From: an uncultured Clostridia bacterium
GTDB lineage: Bacteria; Bacillota; Clostridia; Oscillospirales; CAG-272
Direction: 5' to 3'
DNA length: 22,338 nt
Assembly: GCA_937884385.1 (NCBI GenBank)
Contig: CALGCW010000173.1
Coordinates: 1-22,338 of the forward strand
Below the pieces are notes generated by a model, which made no database searches, was not told the DNA's origin, and worked only from the letters and a program-made list of their open reading frames with translations. The stretch's first letter is position 1; every line of letters begins with the position of its first letter. Both the position numbers and the translations under genes were made by a program. Of this stretch, positions 1-8,247 are shown piece by piece.

Positions 1-1
1 A

Positions 2-3000
2 GACGGAGCAAATTGGCTCGTCGCGTTCCCGGACGGATATGAATGGGGTACTACATACATTGCAAAGCTTTCGGGCGGTCTTGAATTTGTTGACTACAAG
101 GGAAGTGAGCTTTATTTTGGGATCAAGGACGACCCCGATCACGAAAACGAGCATCAGTATAAAGAAGGTATAGTATTCCTTCGTGCGCTTGAAAACGTAA
201 GTGCGGGATATTATCCGTATGAGATGAATCTTTCCGAAAACAGTCAATATATTTATCTGACACTCGGCAAGGCAGACGGCATATCAAAGGGAGATACTCT
301 TTGCGTGGGTGAGGTGACAGAAGCATCTCAGCTTACTGCCGAAGCAGACGTTCAAATGGGAAAGGTCGAGGACGTTTATGAGATATCCTCGGGCAAGTGG
401 ATGGTCGTGCTTTCCGCGCCCGAGCTTTCCGACGTTTTTGACGAGCTTGACGTTATTTACAGCGCAGACGTTGACTTCGACGGCGTTGAGGTCGACATTG
501 AAAAGCTTGAGGCGGATATTGCGGATGCTTTCTATAAAAGCGAGCAATTTGCTTCTCTTCTCGGTGCGGTCAAGCTCTCTGCGGGCAGATACCTTGAGGA
601 CAGGGGATATCATTCATCCGCACTTAAGGATACTACATCCTTTATGAACAGTGTTGAGGTCAACCCGAAGGTCAATATTCGCGGAAACAAACTTAACGCG
701 CAGCTTGACGGAACTATTACTCTTGACGTAAAGAACGAGTCGGACGAGAAGGTGGGCACGATCACCGTCACTTTTGCCTCTCAGATAGAGTCGAGCTTTA
801 AGGTGGATGCAAAATACAAGACGAAGAGATGGGGATTTTTCACACTTCCGAGCGTCAACGTTTCCGTCAGACAAAAGGATGATATAGAATTTGATTTCGG
901 TGTTGCTGTGGATATCGAAGAGCTTGAGACTTTGGGATACGTTCGCAACTCCGATACGGGCAAGGTCCATCTTGCTTGCTGTGTCGAGGTGACGAGAGCG
1001 AACAATCCTTCTGTTTTTGAAAAGATAAGCGAGAATCAGATGAGTGCTTCATCGAGAAAATGCACGCGCTGCCATCCCGAAAACGGTGCGAGCCTTGAAA
1101 ATGATTTTAACGGTTATTACGTTGACACTCTCTATTGCTCCGACTGGGAAGCGGTAGTTGAGGACATTAAGAAGATTACGGGCGCAAGCGGGGAAAAGGA
1201 AGTTAACGTTTCACTTGCAAGCCTTGATATCCCGATCGGAGGAACTCCCGTTAAGCTTGAGCTTGGCTTTGGAGTTTGCTTTGGCTTTGAGGTCGGAGCT
1301 ATAATGGACTATTCCTGTGAGTATTCACAGACGTCCATTTACGGTATGCGACTTAATCTTGACGACGTTCAGGCGTTCTCAAAGAGGGAAGAAAGTGATT
1401 TTGAGCAGAAGGAGCTTGCGGTGATCGGTAGTGCAAGCGTGCGCACGGGTATCTCCGTAGATGCGAGCATAGGCATAGTGGGACTTGAGCAGTGCAGTGC
1501 CGGTATAATTGCCGACGTTGGAGCATATGCTGACGTCTCCGGTGTACTTGACGGGGAGAAGGATATCTTTGGTGCATATCTTGAAACGGGTGCTTTCTAT
1601 GACGTGGATGCTTACTATAAGCTCTTTATCCTCTCCGATTCGATCGGAATAGATGCTGACAAATACCCCGTCGGTAAATACGGCTATGACAGACTCTATT
1701 TTGCATATGACGTTTACCGCGAGAGGCTCAGCGTGGGTGAGTCATACGACATAGCCGCTAATGATCTTCTTTTGGTCAGATATTACGATATCAAGACGAT
1801 GAAGATAAAGACCGATGAGCTTTCACTGAATGAAAGCAAGAAATATAAGGTGACGCTTTCTCTTGAAGATGGCACAAACTGCGAGATCAGAGACGGAAAG
1901 ATCGTCGTTAAGAACTCTGCTCCCGAGCTCTTTATGGATACGCTTACAATCACCGTGAATGCAGGGGACGATTGGGGAGAATACAGTCGAGGAAGCTCCG
2001 TTTACTATCTCGGAACGTACACTATAAAGCTGGAATTCAATCGCGATCACGTTCATACATGGTCCGATGCGACCTGCGAAGAGCCGAGAACGTGTAAGAG
2101 TTGCGGTGCGAAGGACGGAGAAGCGCTTGGACACGCGTATACATACGTTTATAATAACGATGCGACCTGCACGGAAAACGGCACCGAGAGTGCGACCTGC
2201 ACTCGCTGCGGAAACGTGGACACGAGAGTGGTATACGGAACGGCTTTGGGACATGAATATAAGAATTATGAAATCGTTACCGAGGCGACTTGTACGAAAG
2301 ACGCAATAGAGAGTGCAACTTGTGTAAGATGTCCTATGGTGGATACGAGAGTGGTCTCTAATACTGCCAAGGGACACGCATTTGGCGATTACGTTGCGAA
2401 TACCGAGGCAACCTGCACAAGAAATGCAACGGAGATCGCAACATGCACGACTTGCGGGGATACGGATGTTAAAAGCATTGCGGGTACAGCCTTTGGTCAC
2501 AGCTTTGGAGCTTACGTAAGCGGTAAAGATGCAACTTGTGAAGAAAATGCGACAAAGGTGCGCACTTGTAAAACCTGTGGTGTTGAGCAACACCAGGAGA
2601 TAGAAGGAACTGCTTTGGGGCATAATGAGAGTGACTGGATCATTGATTTAGAACCGACTGAAACGACAAAGGGAGAAAGGCATAAGCAATGTACGGTATG
2701 TGGAGTAGTGCTTATGAAAGAAACCATTCCTGCTACGACTTCTCAGGGTCTTTCTTATGAATTGGAGAGCAATCAGTATTACGTGGTTACCGGAATAGGC
2801 ACATGCACTGATACAGATATAGTGATACCTACTTCATATAAAGGACTTCCGGTAAAAAAGATAGAAAGATATGCTTTTGGGGGATGCGAGCAGATAACAA
2901 GTGTAGTTATTTCAGAAACGATAACAACTGTTGGAACTAATGCCTTTAGCGGATGTGATTCTCTTGTTAGCGTGTTTATCGGTTCTTCGGTTAAATCATT

Positions 3001-4093
3001 AAGTGGCGGTTCTCCATTTAATGGATGTACTGCACTTACAAATATTGAAGTTGCAGAGGGGAACAAGTATTATAAGTCTGTAGATGGTAATCTTTACTCT
3101 ACAAAGGCTTGCACGTTAACTCCCGGTAATACGCTTATGCAATATGCTCTCGGCAAAACGGATAAAAGTTTTAAAGTTCCCGAATTTGTCGTTGGAATAG
3201 ATGATGAAGCGTTTGCGTATTGCACGCACTTGCAAACGATAGAGCTTTCGGATTCTGTATCAACCATCAACAACGATGCATTTTATAAGTGCAGTTCGTT
3301 AATTAGTATAATTATTCCTGAAAGTGTTACTAATATTGGATTAAGTGCTTTTGCGGGATGTGAATCTCTGGTTAGTATTGATATTCCGAAATCTGTGGAG
3401 AATATTGGGAATGACGTTTTTGACGGATGCGACTCATTGATGTCGATCAATGTCGATAAAGATAATCCCAATTATGCTTCCGTTAACGGTAATTTGTATT
3501 CTAAAGATGGGTCTGTGCTGATAGTTTATGCTAACGGAAAAAATGAAACCAGCTTTATTGTTCCTGATTCTGTTAAAACCATTTTCGATGGAGCATTTGC
3601 ATACAATAACAATCTCGTGGACGTACAGATATCGGATTCTGTTACTGTTATCGAATCAAATGCATTCTTCTGTTGTGAAAAGCTTGAAAGAGTTATCTTA
3701 GGTGAATCTGTGACAAGCATTGGGGCTTTTGCCTTTTCAACTTGCCTTTCGTTGAAGGAGATAAATATCCCTGATTCGGTTGAGAGAATTGAGGCTCACG
3801 CCTTTGGTTGGTGTAGTTCTCTCAGAAGCATAGTATTGGGTAATAATCTTAAGAAAATAGGAGAATTTGCATTTGAAACTTGTTCAAAGCTCAGGAGTAT
3901 TACTATTCCGCAGAGTATTGAGAGCATTGATCAATATGCGTTTTTGCTGTGCGAAAATGTAGACCATATATATTTTGACGGAACTATTGAGCAATGGAAA
4001 GCGATTTTCAAGGAGGAAAATTGGAATAATATGATGGGAGAATACACGGTCCATTGTTCCAATGGTGATCTCGTAGAGGTCGGTGCGGAATAA
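2..4093 (+). CDS. Large secreted surface protein, Cys-ribbon repeats plus BspA-type leucine-rich repeats (5' partial)
   Basis: The frame is open from the first bases of the window, so the start lies upstream; the first in-frame ATG (224) is internal. About 1363 residues are visible. Residues 1-680 are mostly acidic, beta-rich sequence that I do not recognise. Residues about 683-912 hold six Cys-ribbon-like repeats (G-H ... ATC ... C-x2-C-G). Residues about 917-1350 form a BspA-like LRR_5 domain with repeats of the type 'F-x-x-C-x-x-L-x-x-I-x-I-P-x-S-V-x-x-I', closed by a C-terminal cap containing YFDGTIEQWKAI. Such proteins in gut Clostridia are secreted or surface-attached and are thought to bind host or polymer ligands; that role is inference. 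No LPXTG or other sorting signal is visible at the C-terminus. Base composition turns AT-richer from about 2750, where the LRR part begins. A terminator follows directly. Sure of the LRR class, unsure of function. Confidence 0.85.
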   Translation, partial: DGANWLVAFPDGYEWGTTYIAKLSGGLEFVDYKGSELYFGIKDDPDHENEHQYKEGIVFLRALENVSAGYYPYEMNLSENSQYIYLTLGKADGISKGDTLCVGEVTEASQLTAEADVQMGKVEDVYEISSGKWMVVLSAPELSDVFDELDVIYSADVDFDGVEVDIEKLEADIADAFYKSEQFASLLGAVKLSAGRYLEDRGYHSSALKDTTSFMNSVEVNPKVNIRGNKLNAQLDGTITLDVKNESDEKVGTITVTFASQIESSFKVDAKYKTKRWGFFTLPSVNVSVRQKDDIEFDFGVAVDIEELETLGYVRNSDTGKVHLACCVEVTRANNPSVFEKISENQMSASSRKCTRCHPENGASLENDFNGYYVDTLYCSDWEAVVEDIKKITGASGEKEVNVSLASLDIPIGGTPVKLELGFGVCFGFEVGAIMDYSCEYSQTSIYGMRLNLDDVQAFSKREESDFEQKELAVIGSASVRTGISVDASIGIVGLEQCSAGIIADVGAYADVSGVLDGEKDIFGAYLETGAFYDVDAYYKLFILSDSIGIDADKYPVGKYGYDRLYFAYDVYRERLSVGESYDIAANDLLLVRYYDIKTMKIKTDELSLNESKKYKVTLSLEDGTNCEIRDGKIVVKNSAPELFMDTLTITVNAGDDWGEYSRGSSVYYLGTYTIKLEFNRDHVHTWSDATCEEPRTCKSCGAKDGEALGHAYTYVYNNDATCTENGTESATCTRCGNVDTRVVYGTALGHEYKNYEIVTEATCTKDAIESATCVRCPMVDTRVVSNTAKGHAFGDYVANTEATCTRNATEIATCTTCGDTDVKSIAGTAFGHSFGAYVSGKDATCEENATKVRTCKTCGVEQHQEIEGTALGHNESDWIIDLEPTETTKGERHKQCTVCGVVLMKETIPATTSQGLSYELESNQYYVVTGIGTCTDTDIVIPTSYKGLPVKKIERYAFGGCEQITSVVISETITTVGTNAFSGCDSLVSVFIGSSVKSLSGGSPFNGCTALTNIEVAEGNKYYKSVDGNLYSTKACTLTPGNTLMQYALGKTDKSFKVPEFVVGIDDEAFAYCTHLQTIELSDSVSTINNDAFYKCSSLISIIIPESVTNIGLSAFAGCESLVSIDIPKSVENIGNDVFDGCDSLMSINVDKDNPNYASVNGNLYSKDGSVLIVYANGKNETSFIVPDSVKTIFDGAFAYNNNLVDVQISDSVTVIESNAFFCCEKLERVILGESVTSIGAFAFSTCLSLKEINIPDSVERIEAHAFGWCSSLRSIVLGNNLKKIGEFAFETCSKLRSITIPQSIESIDQYAFLLCENVDHIYFDGTIEQWKAIFKEENWNNMMGEYTVHCSNGDLVEVGAE
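2047..2740 (+). repeat. Six tandem Cys-ribbon-like protein repeats within the surface protein
   Basis: Six units of about 25-41 residues follow the pattern GH-x(8-12)-ATC-x(8)-[AR]TC-x2-C-G-x(8)-G-T-A-L. The central pair is CKSCG, CTRCG, CVRCP, CTTCG, CKTCG and CTVCG in order. Unit 3 has lost the Gly after the second Cys, and unit 6 has lost the upstream ATC cysteine. The repeats are diverged in DNA, so this is an old protein repeat rather than a recent DNA duplication. The His and Cys spacing would suit a metal-binding or disulfide-stabilised stalk, which is inference. Confidence 0.8.
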
Positions 4094-4107
4094 ATAATCT
4101 ATATTTT

Positions 4108-4134
4108 AAAGGAGAGCTTCGGCTCTCCTTTTTG
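4108..4134 (+). terminator. Rho-independent terminator after surface protein
   Basis: The stem aaaggagagc / gctctccttt has a ttcg tetraloop and runs directly into a T tract. It lies 15 nt after the stop codon of the surface protein gene. Confidence 0.93.
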
Positions 4135-4201
4135 TTTGGAGTATATTTTTTCTTCTTTTCTGCATACTATATATTGGTATTAATTAGAAAAGGAGAGAGA
4201 T

Positions 4202-5479
4202 ATGAATCCATTTAATGAAAAGGGGATAATGCCCGAGAAGGCTTTGCAGAATTGGGCGGAGATGTATCCCGAGTCGTACAACAAAAGGACTGTTGATCCA
4301 TACACGAAGACGCGTATCATACTTATGAATGGAACGGAGTTTGAGGCGAACTGGTTCTCGCATCAGTTTGCGCGCCATTGCGGTGACAATGAGCTTCGCC
4401 GTGAGCTTGCTTTGACGCGAGAGGTCGAAAAGCAACAGCAGCTTAAGGTATCCTTGCTCAAGCCCATCAACGAGAGCGTGCTTGAGCACACCATCGGCTA
4501 TGAGCAGCTTGCGGTCGATCTTACCGCCGAGCTCGCAAAGAGGGAAAAGGATTGCAACGTCAAGCGCGCGCTTGATTTTGCGTTGCTTGAGGATTTTGAT
4601 CATCTTTACCGCTATTCAAATCTGCTTGACATGACGGAGGGCACCTCGCCCGAGCTGCTTGTTGGCAGATACACCGAGATAATGCCGGGCAGGCCCACCA
4701 TCGCACACCACAGATATCCTACGGACAACGTCAGGCGCAGTATCAACTCGAAGGTCGCAGACGTGCAGACGGTGCTTGACACGATGATAATCACCGCCGC
4801 GGAGCAGCAGACGATGAATTACTATATGAACGTGACGAATTTTGCCTGCAATGACCTTGCGCGAAGGCTGTATCAGGAGATCGCGCTCGTTGAGGAGGAG
4901 CACGTCACGCATTACGAGTCGCTTATGGATCCAAATGCGACCTGGCTTGAGATGCTTTTGTGGCACGAATACTGTGAGTGCTATCTGTACTGGTCGTGCT
5001 ATATGACGGAGACCGATCCTTACGTCAAGAGGCTTTGGGGCTACAATCTCGATACGGAGATCGGACACCTGCACAAGGCGAGCGAGCTGCTTAAAAAATA
5101 TGAGTGCAAGGAGTGGCAGCAGGTGATCCCGAACGGTGAATTCCCGGCGCCGATCTCACTTCATTCGAACATTGAGTACGTTAGGGACGTTTTGGGAAAC
5201 ACCGTGCAGTACACGACGGGGAAGGACAACACGTACGTAAAGGTCGAGTGCTTGCCCGAGGATGCGGATTTCTTCCGTTTTCAGTCGATAACGAACCCCA
5301 AGGTGGAGATCGTGCCCTCACACAACGTTATAGATGCTTATTTGCACCGCCACAGGACGGATTATCGCTTTGAGGTGGCGCAAAATCCCATCACGGAGCT
5401 TCGCGACCGCAGATGTGACAACACGAGCGTTGGGCGAGTCCCCCACGCGGCGAGATCGACGGATTTTTGGTGTAATTGA
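4202..5479 (+). CDS. Ferritin-like superfamily protein, putative diiron, function unknown
   Basis: This is a 425-residue soluble protein without signal peptide or membrane segment. Start ATG 4202 follows the ribosome site AAGGAGAG at 4190-4197. The central part looks like helical bundles with Glu and His placed as in ferritin-like diiron proteins: E101 in one helix, E130-x3-H134, E201, EEEH at 231-234 with H237, WHEYCE at 254-259, and E286-x2-H289. These could form one or two carboxylate-bridged metal sites. The C-terminal 120 residues (after about 305) look like a separate beta-containing domain with a Cys near the end. The gene stands alone between two terminators. I do not recognise a named family. 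A role in iron or oxidative-stress chemistry would be inference from the fold only; it could also be a metal-free structural relative. Confidence 0.6.
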   Translation: MNPFNEKGIMPEKALQNWAEMYPESYNKRTVDPYTKTRIILMNGTEFEANWFSHQFARHCGDNELRRELALTREVEKQQQLKVSLLKPINESVLEHTIGYEQLAVDLTAELAKREKDCNVKRALDFALLEDFDHLYRYSNLLDMTEGTSPELLVGRYTEIMPGRPTIAHHRYPTDNVRRSINSKVADVQTVLDTMIITAAEQQTMNYYMNVTNFACNDLARRLYQEIALVEEEHVTHYESLMDPNATWLEMLLWHEYCECYLYWSCYMTETDPYVKRLWGYNLDTEIGHLHKASELLKKYECKEWQQVIPNGEFPAPISLHSNIEYVRDVLGNTVQYTTGKDNTYVKVECLPEDADFFRFQSITNPKVEIVPSHNVIDAYLHRHRTDYRFEVAQNPITELRDRRCDNTSVGRVPHAARSTDFWCN

Positions 5480-5502
5480 TTTTAGTTAGTTAGGCTCTTT
5501 TG

Positions 5503-5535
5503 ACCGCCATTTTGATGAAAAAATGGCGGTTTTTT
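5503..5535 (+). terminator. Rho-independent terminator after ferritin-like gene
   Basis: The stem accgccat(ttt) / (aaa)atggcggt has a short loop around gatg and is followed by six T's. It separates the ferritin-like gene from the dcw cluster. Confidence 0.93.
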
Positions 5536-5610
5536 GTCGTTTTTTGCGAAGTTTACGAAAAATCTTAAATTTATTTACAAAAAGTTCATAATATTTCTTT
5601 TGAAAAGGTA

Positions 5611-5639
5611 TTGCTTTTTTGCCCTACATTATGTATAAT
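5611..5639 (+). promoter_or_regulatory. Sigma-A type promoter of the dcw operon
   Basis: The -35 box TTGCTT (5611-5616) is followed by exactly 17 nt and the perfect -10 box TATAAT (5634-5639). Transcription would start near 5646, about 70 nt before mraZ and inside the operator repeats. Confidence 0.8.
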
Positions 5640-5640
5640 A

Positions 5641-5690
5641 GTGATGCGTCGTGGTGAGAAATCCCACGAAAGTGACTAATTGTGGTGAAT
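5641..5690 (+). promoter_or_regulatory. Putative MraZ operator: GTGRTGA direct repeats with 10-nt period
   Basis: GTGATG begins at 5641, GTGGTGA at 5651, GTGACTA at 5672 and GTGGTGA at 5682. Spacings are 10, 21 and 10 nt, so the boxes lie on one helical face, with one degenerate position near 5661. MraZ proteins are known to bind short TGGG/GTG direct repeats at about 10-nt spacing in front of their own operons in E. coli and Mollicutes. The position just downstream of the -10 box fits autorepression, which is inference. Confidence 0.65.
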
Positions 5691-5716
5691 TTGAAGACCG
5701 CGGAAAGGAGAAATGT

Positions 5717-6139
5717 ATGTTATCAAGTAATTTCAGACACAACGTTGACTCGAAAAACCGTCTTTTTGTGCCTGCGAAGTACAGAGAAGAGCTTGGTGAG
5801 ACCTTTGTGGTGTCGCAGAGCATTCGCGGAAATTATCTCAAGATATACTCCCAAGAGGAATGGGAAAAGTACATTGCTCCTATTAAGCTTCTTCCCAGAA
5901 AGACAAGTGAGGCGGCTCTCCGTTTCCTTATCGGTAATTCAATTGAGGTCTCTCCTGACGGACAGGGAAGAATTATTATTCCTCCCACGATGCTTCAGTT
6001 TGCATCGATCGTGAAGGGTACTGTGATCATCGGATGCGGTGATTACGCCGAGATCTGGGCTGAGGAAGCGTTCGTGGTTGAGCCTACGGTTCAGGATTCC
6101 GAGGGCATCAGAAATGCTCTTGAGGATGCCGGTCTTTGA
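5717..6139 (+). CDS. mraZ: Transcriptional regulator MraZ
   Basis: The protein has 140 residues, the usual family length. MraZ is a DNA-binding ring-forming protein with two AbrB/SpoVT-like halves that controls the dcw operon. Both conserved motifs are present: D11-x-K-N-R-L-x-x-P-A-K21 in the first half and D81-G-Q-G-R85 with I-I-I-P-P in the second. ATG 5717 is chosen because AAAGGAG at 5704-5710 lies 6 nt upstream; the longer frame from 5651 would read through the operator repeats. The ATG at 5713 is out of frame. It is the first gene of the cluster and its stop abuts the start of rsmH. Confidence 0.96.
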   Translation: MLSSNFRHNVDSKNRLFVPAKYREELGETFVVSQSIRGNYLKIYSQEEWEKYIAPIKLLPRKTSEAALRFLIGNSIEVSPDGQGRIIIPPTMLQFASIVKGTVIIGCGDYAEIWAEEAFVVEPTVQDSEGIRNALEDAGL

Positions 6140-6141
6140 TT

Positions 6142-7083
6142 ATGAGTGAGTTTTCACACTTTTCGGTGCTTCTTGAGGAGTGCATCGAAAATCTTGATAT
6201 AAAGCCCAACGGTATCTACGTAGATGGGACTGCCGGCGGAGCAGGGCATTCATCGAAGATAGCACAGAAGCTTGGTGAGGGTGGCTTGCTTATTCCGATT
6301 GACCAGGACGAGGATGCCATTGCGGTGATAACCGAAAGGCTTGCGCCCTACGGTGATAAGGTAAAAATAGTAAGAGATAATTTTTCGAATATCAAAAGCG
6401 TGCTTGAGTCGCTTGGGATAGAGAGCATTGACGGTCTTCTTCTTGATCTTGGTGTTTCTTCCTATCAGCTTGACACGGCGGAGCGCGGCTTCTCCTATAT
6501 GGCGAACGCGCCGCTTGATATGAGAATGGACAACAGAGCTGCGAGAAGTGCGTACAATGTGATCAACGATTACAGCGCTGACGAGCTTAAAAAGATAATC
6601 TACGATTTCGGTGAGGAAAGATTTGCGCCGAAGATCGTTGCAGGCATTATCAAGGCAAGAGAAGAGGCACCCATTGAGACTACGGGTGAGCTTGTTGAGA
6701 TAATTAAGAAGAGTATTCCGTCTTTTGCAAGACGCGAGGAGCTTAGCTCGGTCAAACGAGTATTTCAAGCGGTGAGGATCGAGGTCAATCGTGAGCTTGA
6801 CGTTATCGCTCCCACGATAGAGGCGGCGGTAAACATGATGAAGCCCGGCGGCAGGATCCGCATCTACATCACCTTCCACAGCCTTGAGGACAGGATAGTC
6901 AAGCAGACCTTTGCGTCCCTTGCAAGCGGTTGCACTTGCCCGAAGGATTTTCCCGTATGTGTATGCGGAAATAAGCCCAAGGTAAAGATATTAACGAAAA
7001 AGCCCATACTCCCGAGTGAAGCAGAGCTTGCGGTGAACTCACGAAGCAAGAGCGCGAAGCTTCGCGTTGCGGAGAAGATATAA
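6142..7083 (+). CDS. rsmH: 16S rRNA (cytosine(1402)-N(4))-methyltransferase RsmH (MraW)
   Basis: This 313-residue enzyme transfers a methyl group from S-adenosylmethionine to N4 of C1402 in the 16S rRNA decoding centre. The SAM-binding segment VDGTAGGAGHS lies near the N-terminus, followed by the family signatures LLLDLGVSSYQLD, PLDMRMD and ITFHSLEDRIVKQ. A Cys cluster (CTCPKDFPVCVCG), common in Firmicutes homologues, is near the C-terminus. ATG 6142 sits 2 nt after the mraZ stop. A TTG at 6136 overlapping that stop is also in frame and would add two residues, so translation is probably coupled to mraZ. Confidence 0.96.
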   Translation: MSEFSHFSVLLEECIENLDIKPNGIYVDGTAGGAGHSSKIAQKLGEGGLLIPIDQDEDAIAVITERLAPYGDKVKIVRDNFSNIKSVLESLGIESIDGLLLDLGVSSYQLDTAERGFSYMANAPLDMRMDNRAARSAYNVINDYSADELKKIIYDFGEERFAPKIVAGIIKAREEAPIETTGELVEIIKKSIPSFARREELSSVKRVFQAVRIEVNRELDVIAPTIEAAVNMMKPGGRIRIYITFHSLEDRIVKQTFASLASGCTCPKDFPVCVCGNKPKVKILTKKPILPSEAELAVNSRSKSAKLRVAEKI

Positions 7084-7106
7084 AATATAAGAAAGGAAAT
7101 TCCGCG

Positions 7107-8045
7107 ATGAAGAAGGTTCAAAACGGTGCAGGCAAAGACAGCGCGCTCGATGAACTTTGCAAAAGATATGAAACGCGCGGAAGGAACTATTCAAAAAGCC
7201 CCGAATACGCAGAGCAGGAGAGCAGGGAAAATCTGACCAGGACGGTCGCTCCGCGATCCTACAAGGTCTCGGGCGGTGCGGGCAGAGACGTGAGCGAGTT
7301 TAAAAGCGGTGTGTCCGGAAAGCGCAGGTATATGACCGACGCGGATTTTGCGGAGTATTACAGAAGCAGCCGTGAGTACACGCCCGACGCTAACGTTGAG
7401 CTCGATACTGTGGTCCTTCTTCACAGAATGGACAGAAACAGATATGAAAAAAAGAAATATACCGCTGTGCCAAAGGTCGAAAAGAAGGACATAAAGGCAG
7501 AGCTTAAGCGCGAGGCAGATCGCGCCAACCCCAAGACGAATTCCAAGGATCAAGGAAAAGAGTCCGGTGGCAAGGCGGAAAAGAAAGCCTCAAAAAATAA
7601 AACGATATCTGCGATCAAGCAGGAAGCCAAGGTTGCGGCAAAGACCTGGATACCGCTTGACGAGATGAAAAATGAAAAGATCGAAGACGGAGAGAGGACC
7701 ACTCTTCCGCTTGGTACTATAGCCGCGATAATAATAGTTGCTCTTTCACTTTTGCTCATCGTCACGAGCACTGTGCTTATCAGCACGGCAAAGCAGGAGC
7801 AAAGCGAGCTTAAGAGTACCATTGAGGATCTTGACAAGGAGATAGACCGCCTTACCGAGGAGCTTAACGAAAAGAACGAGGGTGCGGATATCGAGATTTA
7901 TGCAAAGGAAGAGCTTGGTATGATAAGTCAGGAGTACGCCAGGCTTGAATATATAAACAGCAACAAAACGGATGAGCTTGAGAAGAACGGTGAGCCGTTC
8001 TCACTACTATCCTTTTTTGAAGGATTATTTCCTTTCCTGAAATGA
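7107..8045 (+). CDS. ftsL: FtsL/DivIC-like cell division protein with long cytoplasmic N-terminus
   Basis: The protein has 312 residues. One membrane segment (about 202-226) is followed by a leucine-zipper-like coiled coil (about 228-260) and a short extracytoplasmic tail, including the E-L-G-M-I region typical of FtsL/DivIC proteins. FtsL forms the DivIB-DivIC-FtsL complex that activates septal FtsW and its PBP partner. The name rests on topology and on position between rsmH and the PBP gene, because the family is poorly conserved. Unusual is the N-terminal part: about 200 residues, basic, low complexity and rich in Lys, Glu, Arg and Ser, where most FtsL proteins have 20-60. RBS AAAGGA (7092-7097) lies 9 nt before ATG 7107. 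The gene follows rsmH by 23 nt. Confidence 0.82.
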   Translation: MKKVQNGAGKDSALDELCKRYETRGRNYSKSPEYAEQESRENLTRTVAPRSYKVSGGAGRDVSEFKSGVSGKRRYMTDADFAEYYRSSREYTPDANVELDTVVLLHRMDRNRYEKKKYTAVPKVEKKDIKAELKREADRANPKTNSKDQGKESGGKAEKKASKNKTISAIKQEAKVAAKTWIPLDEMKNEKIEDGERTTLPLGTIAAIIIVALSLLLIVTSTVLISTAKQEQSELKSTIEDLDKEIDRLTEELNEKNEGADIEIYAKEELGMISQEYARLEYINSNKTDELEKNGEPFSLLSFFEGLFPFLK

Positions 8046-8116
8046 AATAATCATAAACGCCCACTCATTTGAATAAGATGAAAAGGGCAGATTTCTTTCC
8101 ATTTGCCACACTTGAA

Positions 8117-8221
8117 AAACGGTGAAGAGCAAGCTGTGTGTCTTTCGTGGAGGTTAGACACCCGGCGCGGAGCAAAAGCAACGGCCCATTTGCTTGAATC
8201 CGGCTCTCACCGTTTATTTTT
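8117..8221 (+). ncRNA. Putative structured RNA or leader element before the PBP gene (unknown class)
   Basis: The 212-nt gap between the ftsL-like gene and the PBP gene holds a closed multi-branch fold. P1 pairs 8117-8130 with 8203-8215 (AAACGGTG with CACCGTTT and GAGC with GCTC, one bulged A). Inside, P2 pairs GTGTCT (8138-8143) with AGACAC (8156-8161) around a 12-nt loop. P3 pairs AAGCAA (8176-8181) with TTGCTT (8190-8195), or alternatively AGCAAA (8171-8176) with TTTGCT (8189-8194). A TTTTT run follows P1 (8217-8221), so closing P1 could act as a terminator. It matches no riboswitch consensus I can recall. Function is unknown; leader-type control of the downstream genes is inference. Confidence 0.5.
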
Positions 8222-8240
8222 CATAATCGGTAAATTTGGA

Positions 8241-8247
8241 AAAGGAG
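8241..8247 (+). promoter_or_regulatory. Ribosome binding site deciding the PBP start
   Basis: AAAGGAG lies 1 nt before GTG 8249 but 10 nt before the in-frame GTG 8258. Only the second spacing is workable, so GTG 8258 is taken as the start. Confidence 0.75.

Noticed and set aside
224..226. ATG 224 as the start of the surface protein
   Set aside because: The frame is open to the window edge, there is no ribosome site before it and no signal peptide after it.
1061..1075. CTRCH in the surface protein as a c-type heme site
   Set aside because: A single CxxCH in a large beta-rich secreted protein with other Cys pairs is not enough; no other heme-protein features are seen.
1823..2623. 266-codon open frame on the minus strand across the Cys repeats
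   Set aside because: The length is explained by the repetitive codons of the + strand repeats; the protein looks random.
4136..4170. Promoter for the ferritin-like gene (TTGGAG with TACTAT)
   Set aside because: The spacing is 23 nt and the boxes are poor; no convincing promoter can be read in this AT-rich stretch.
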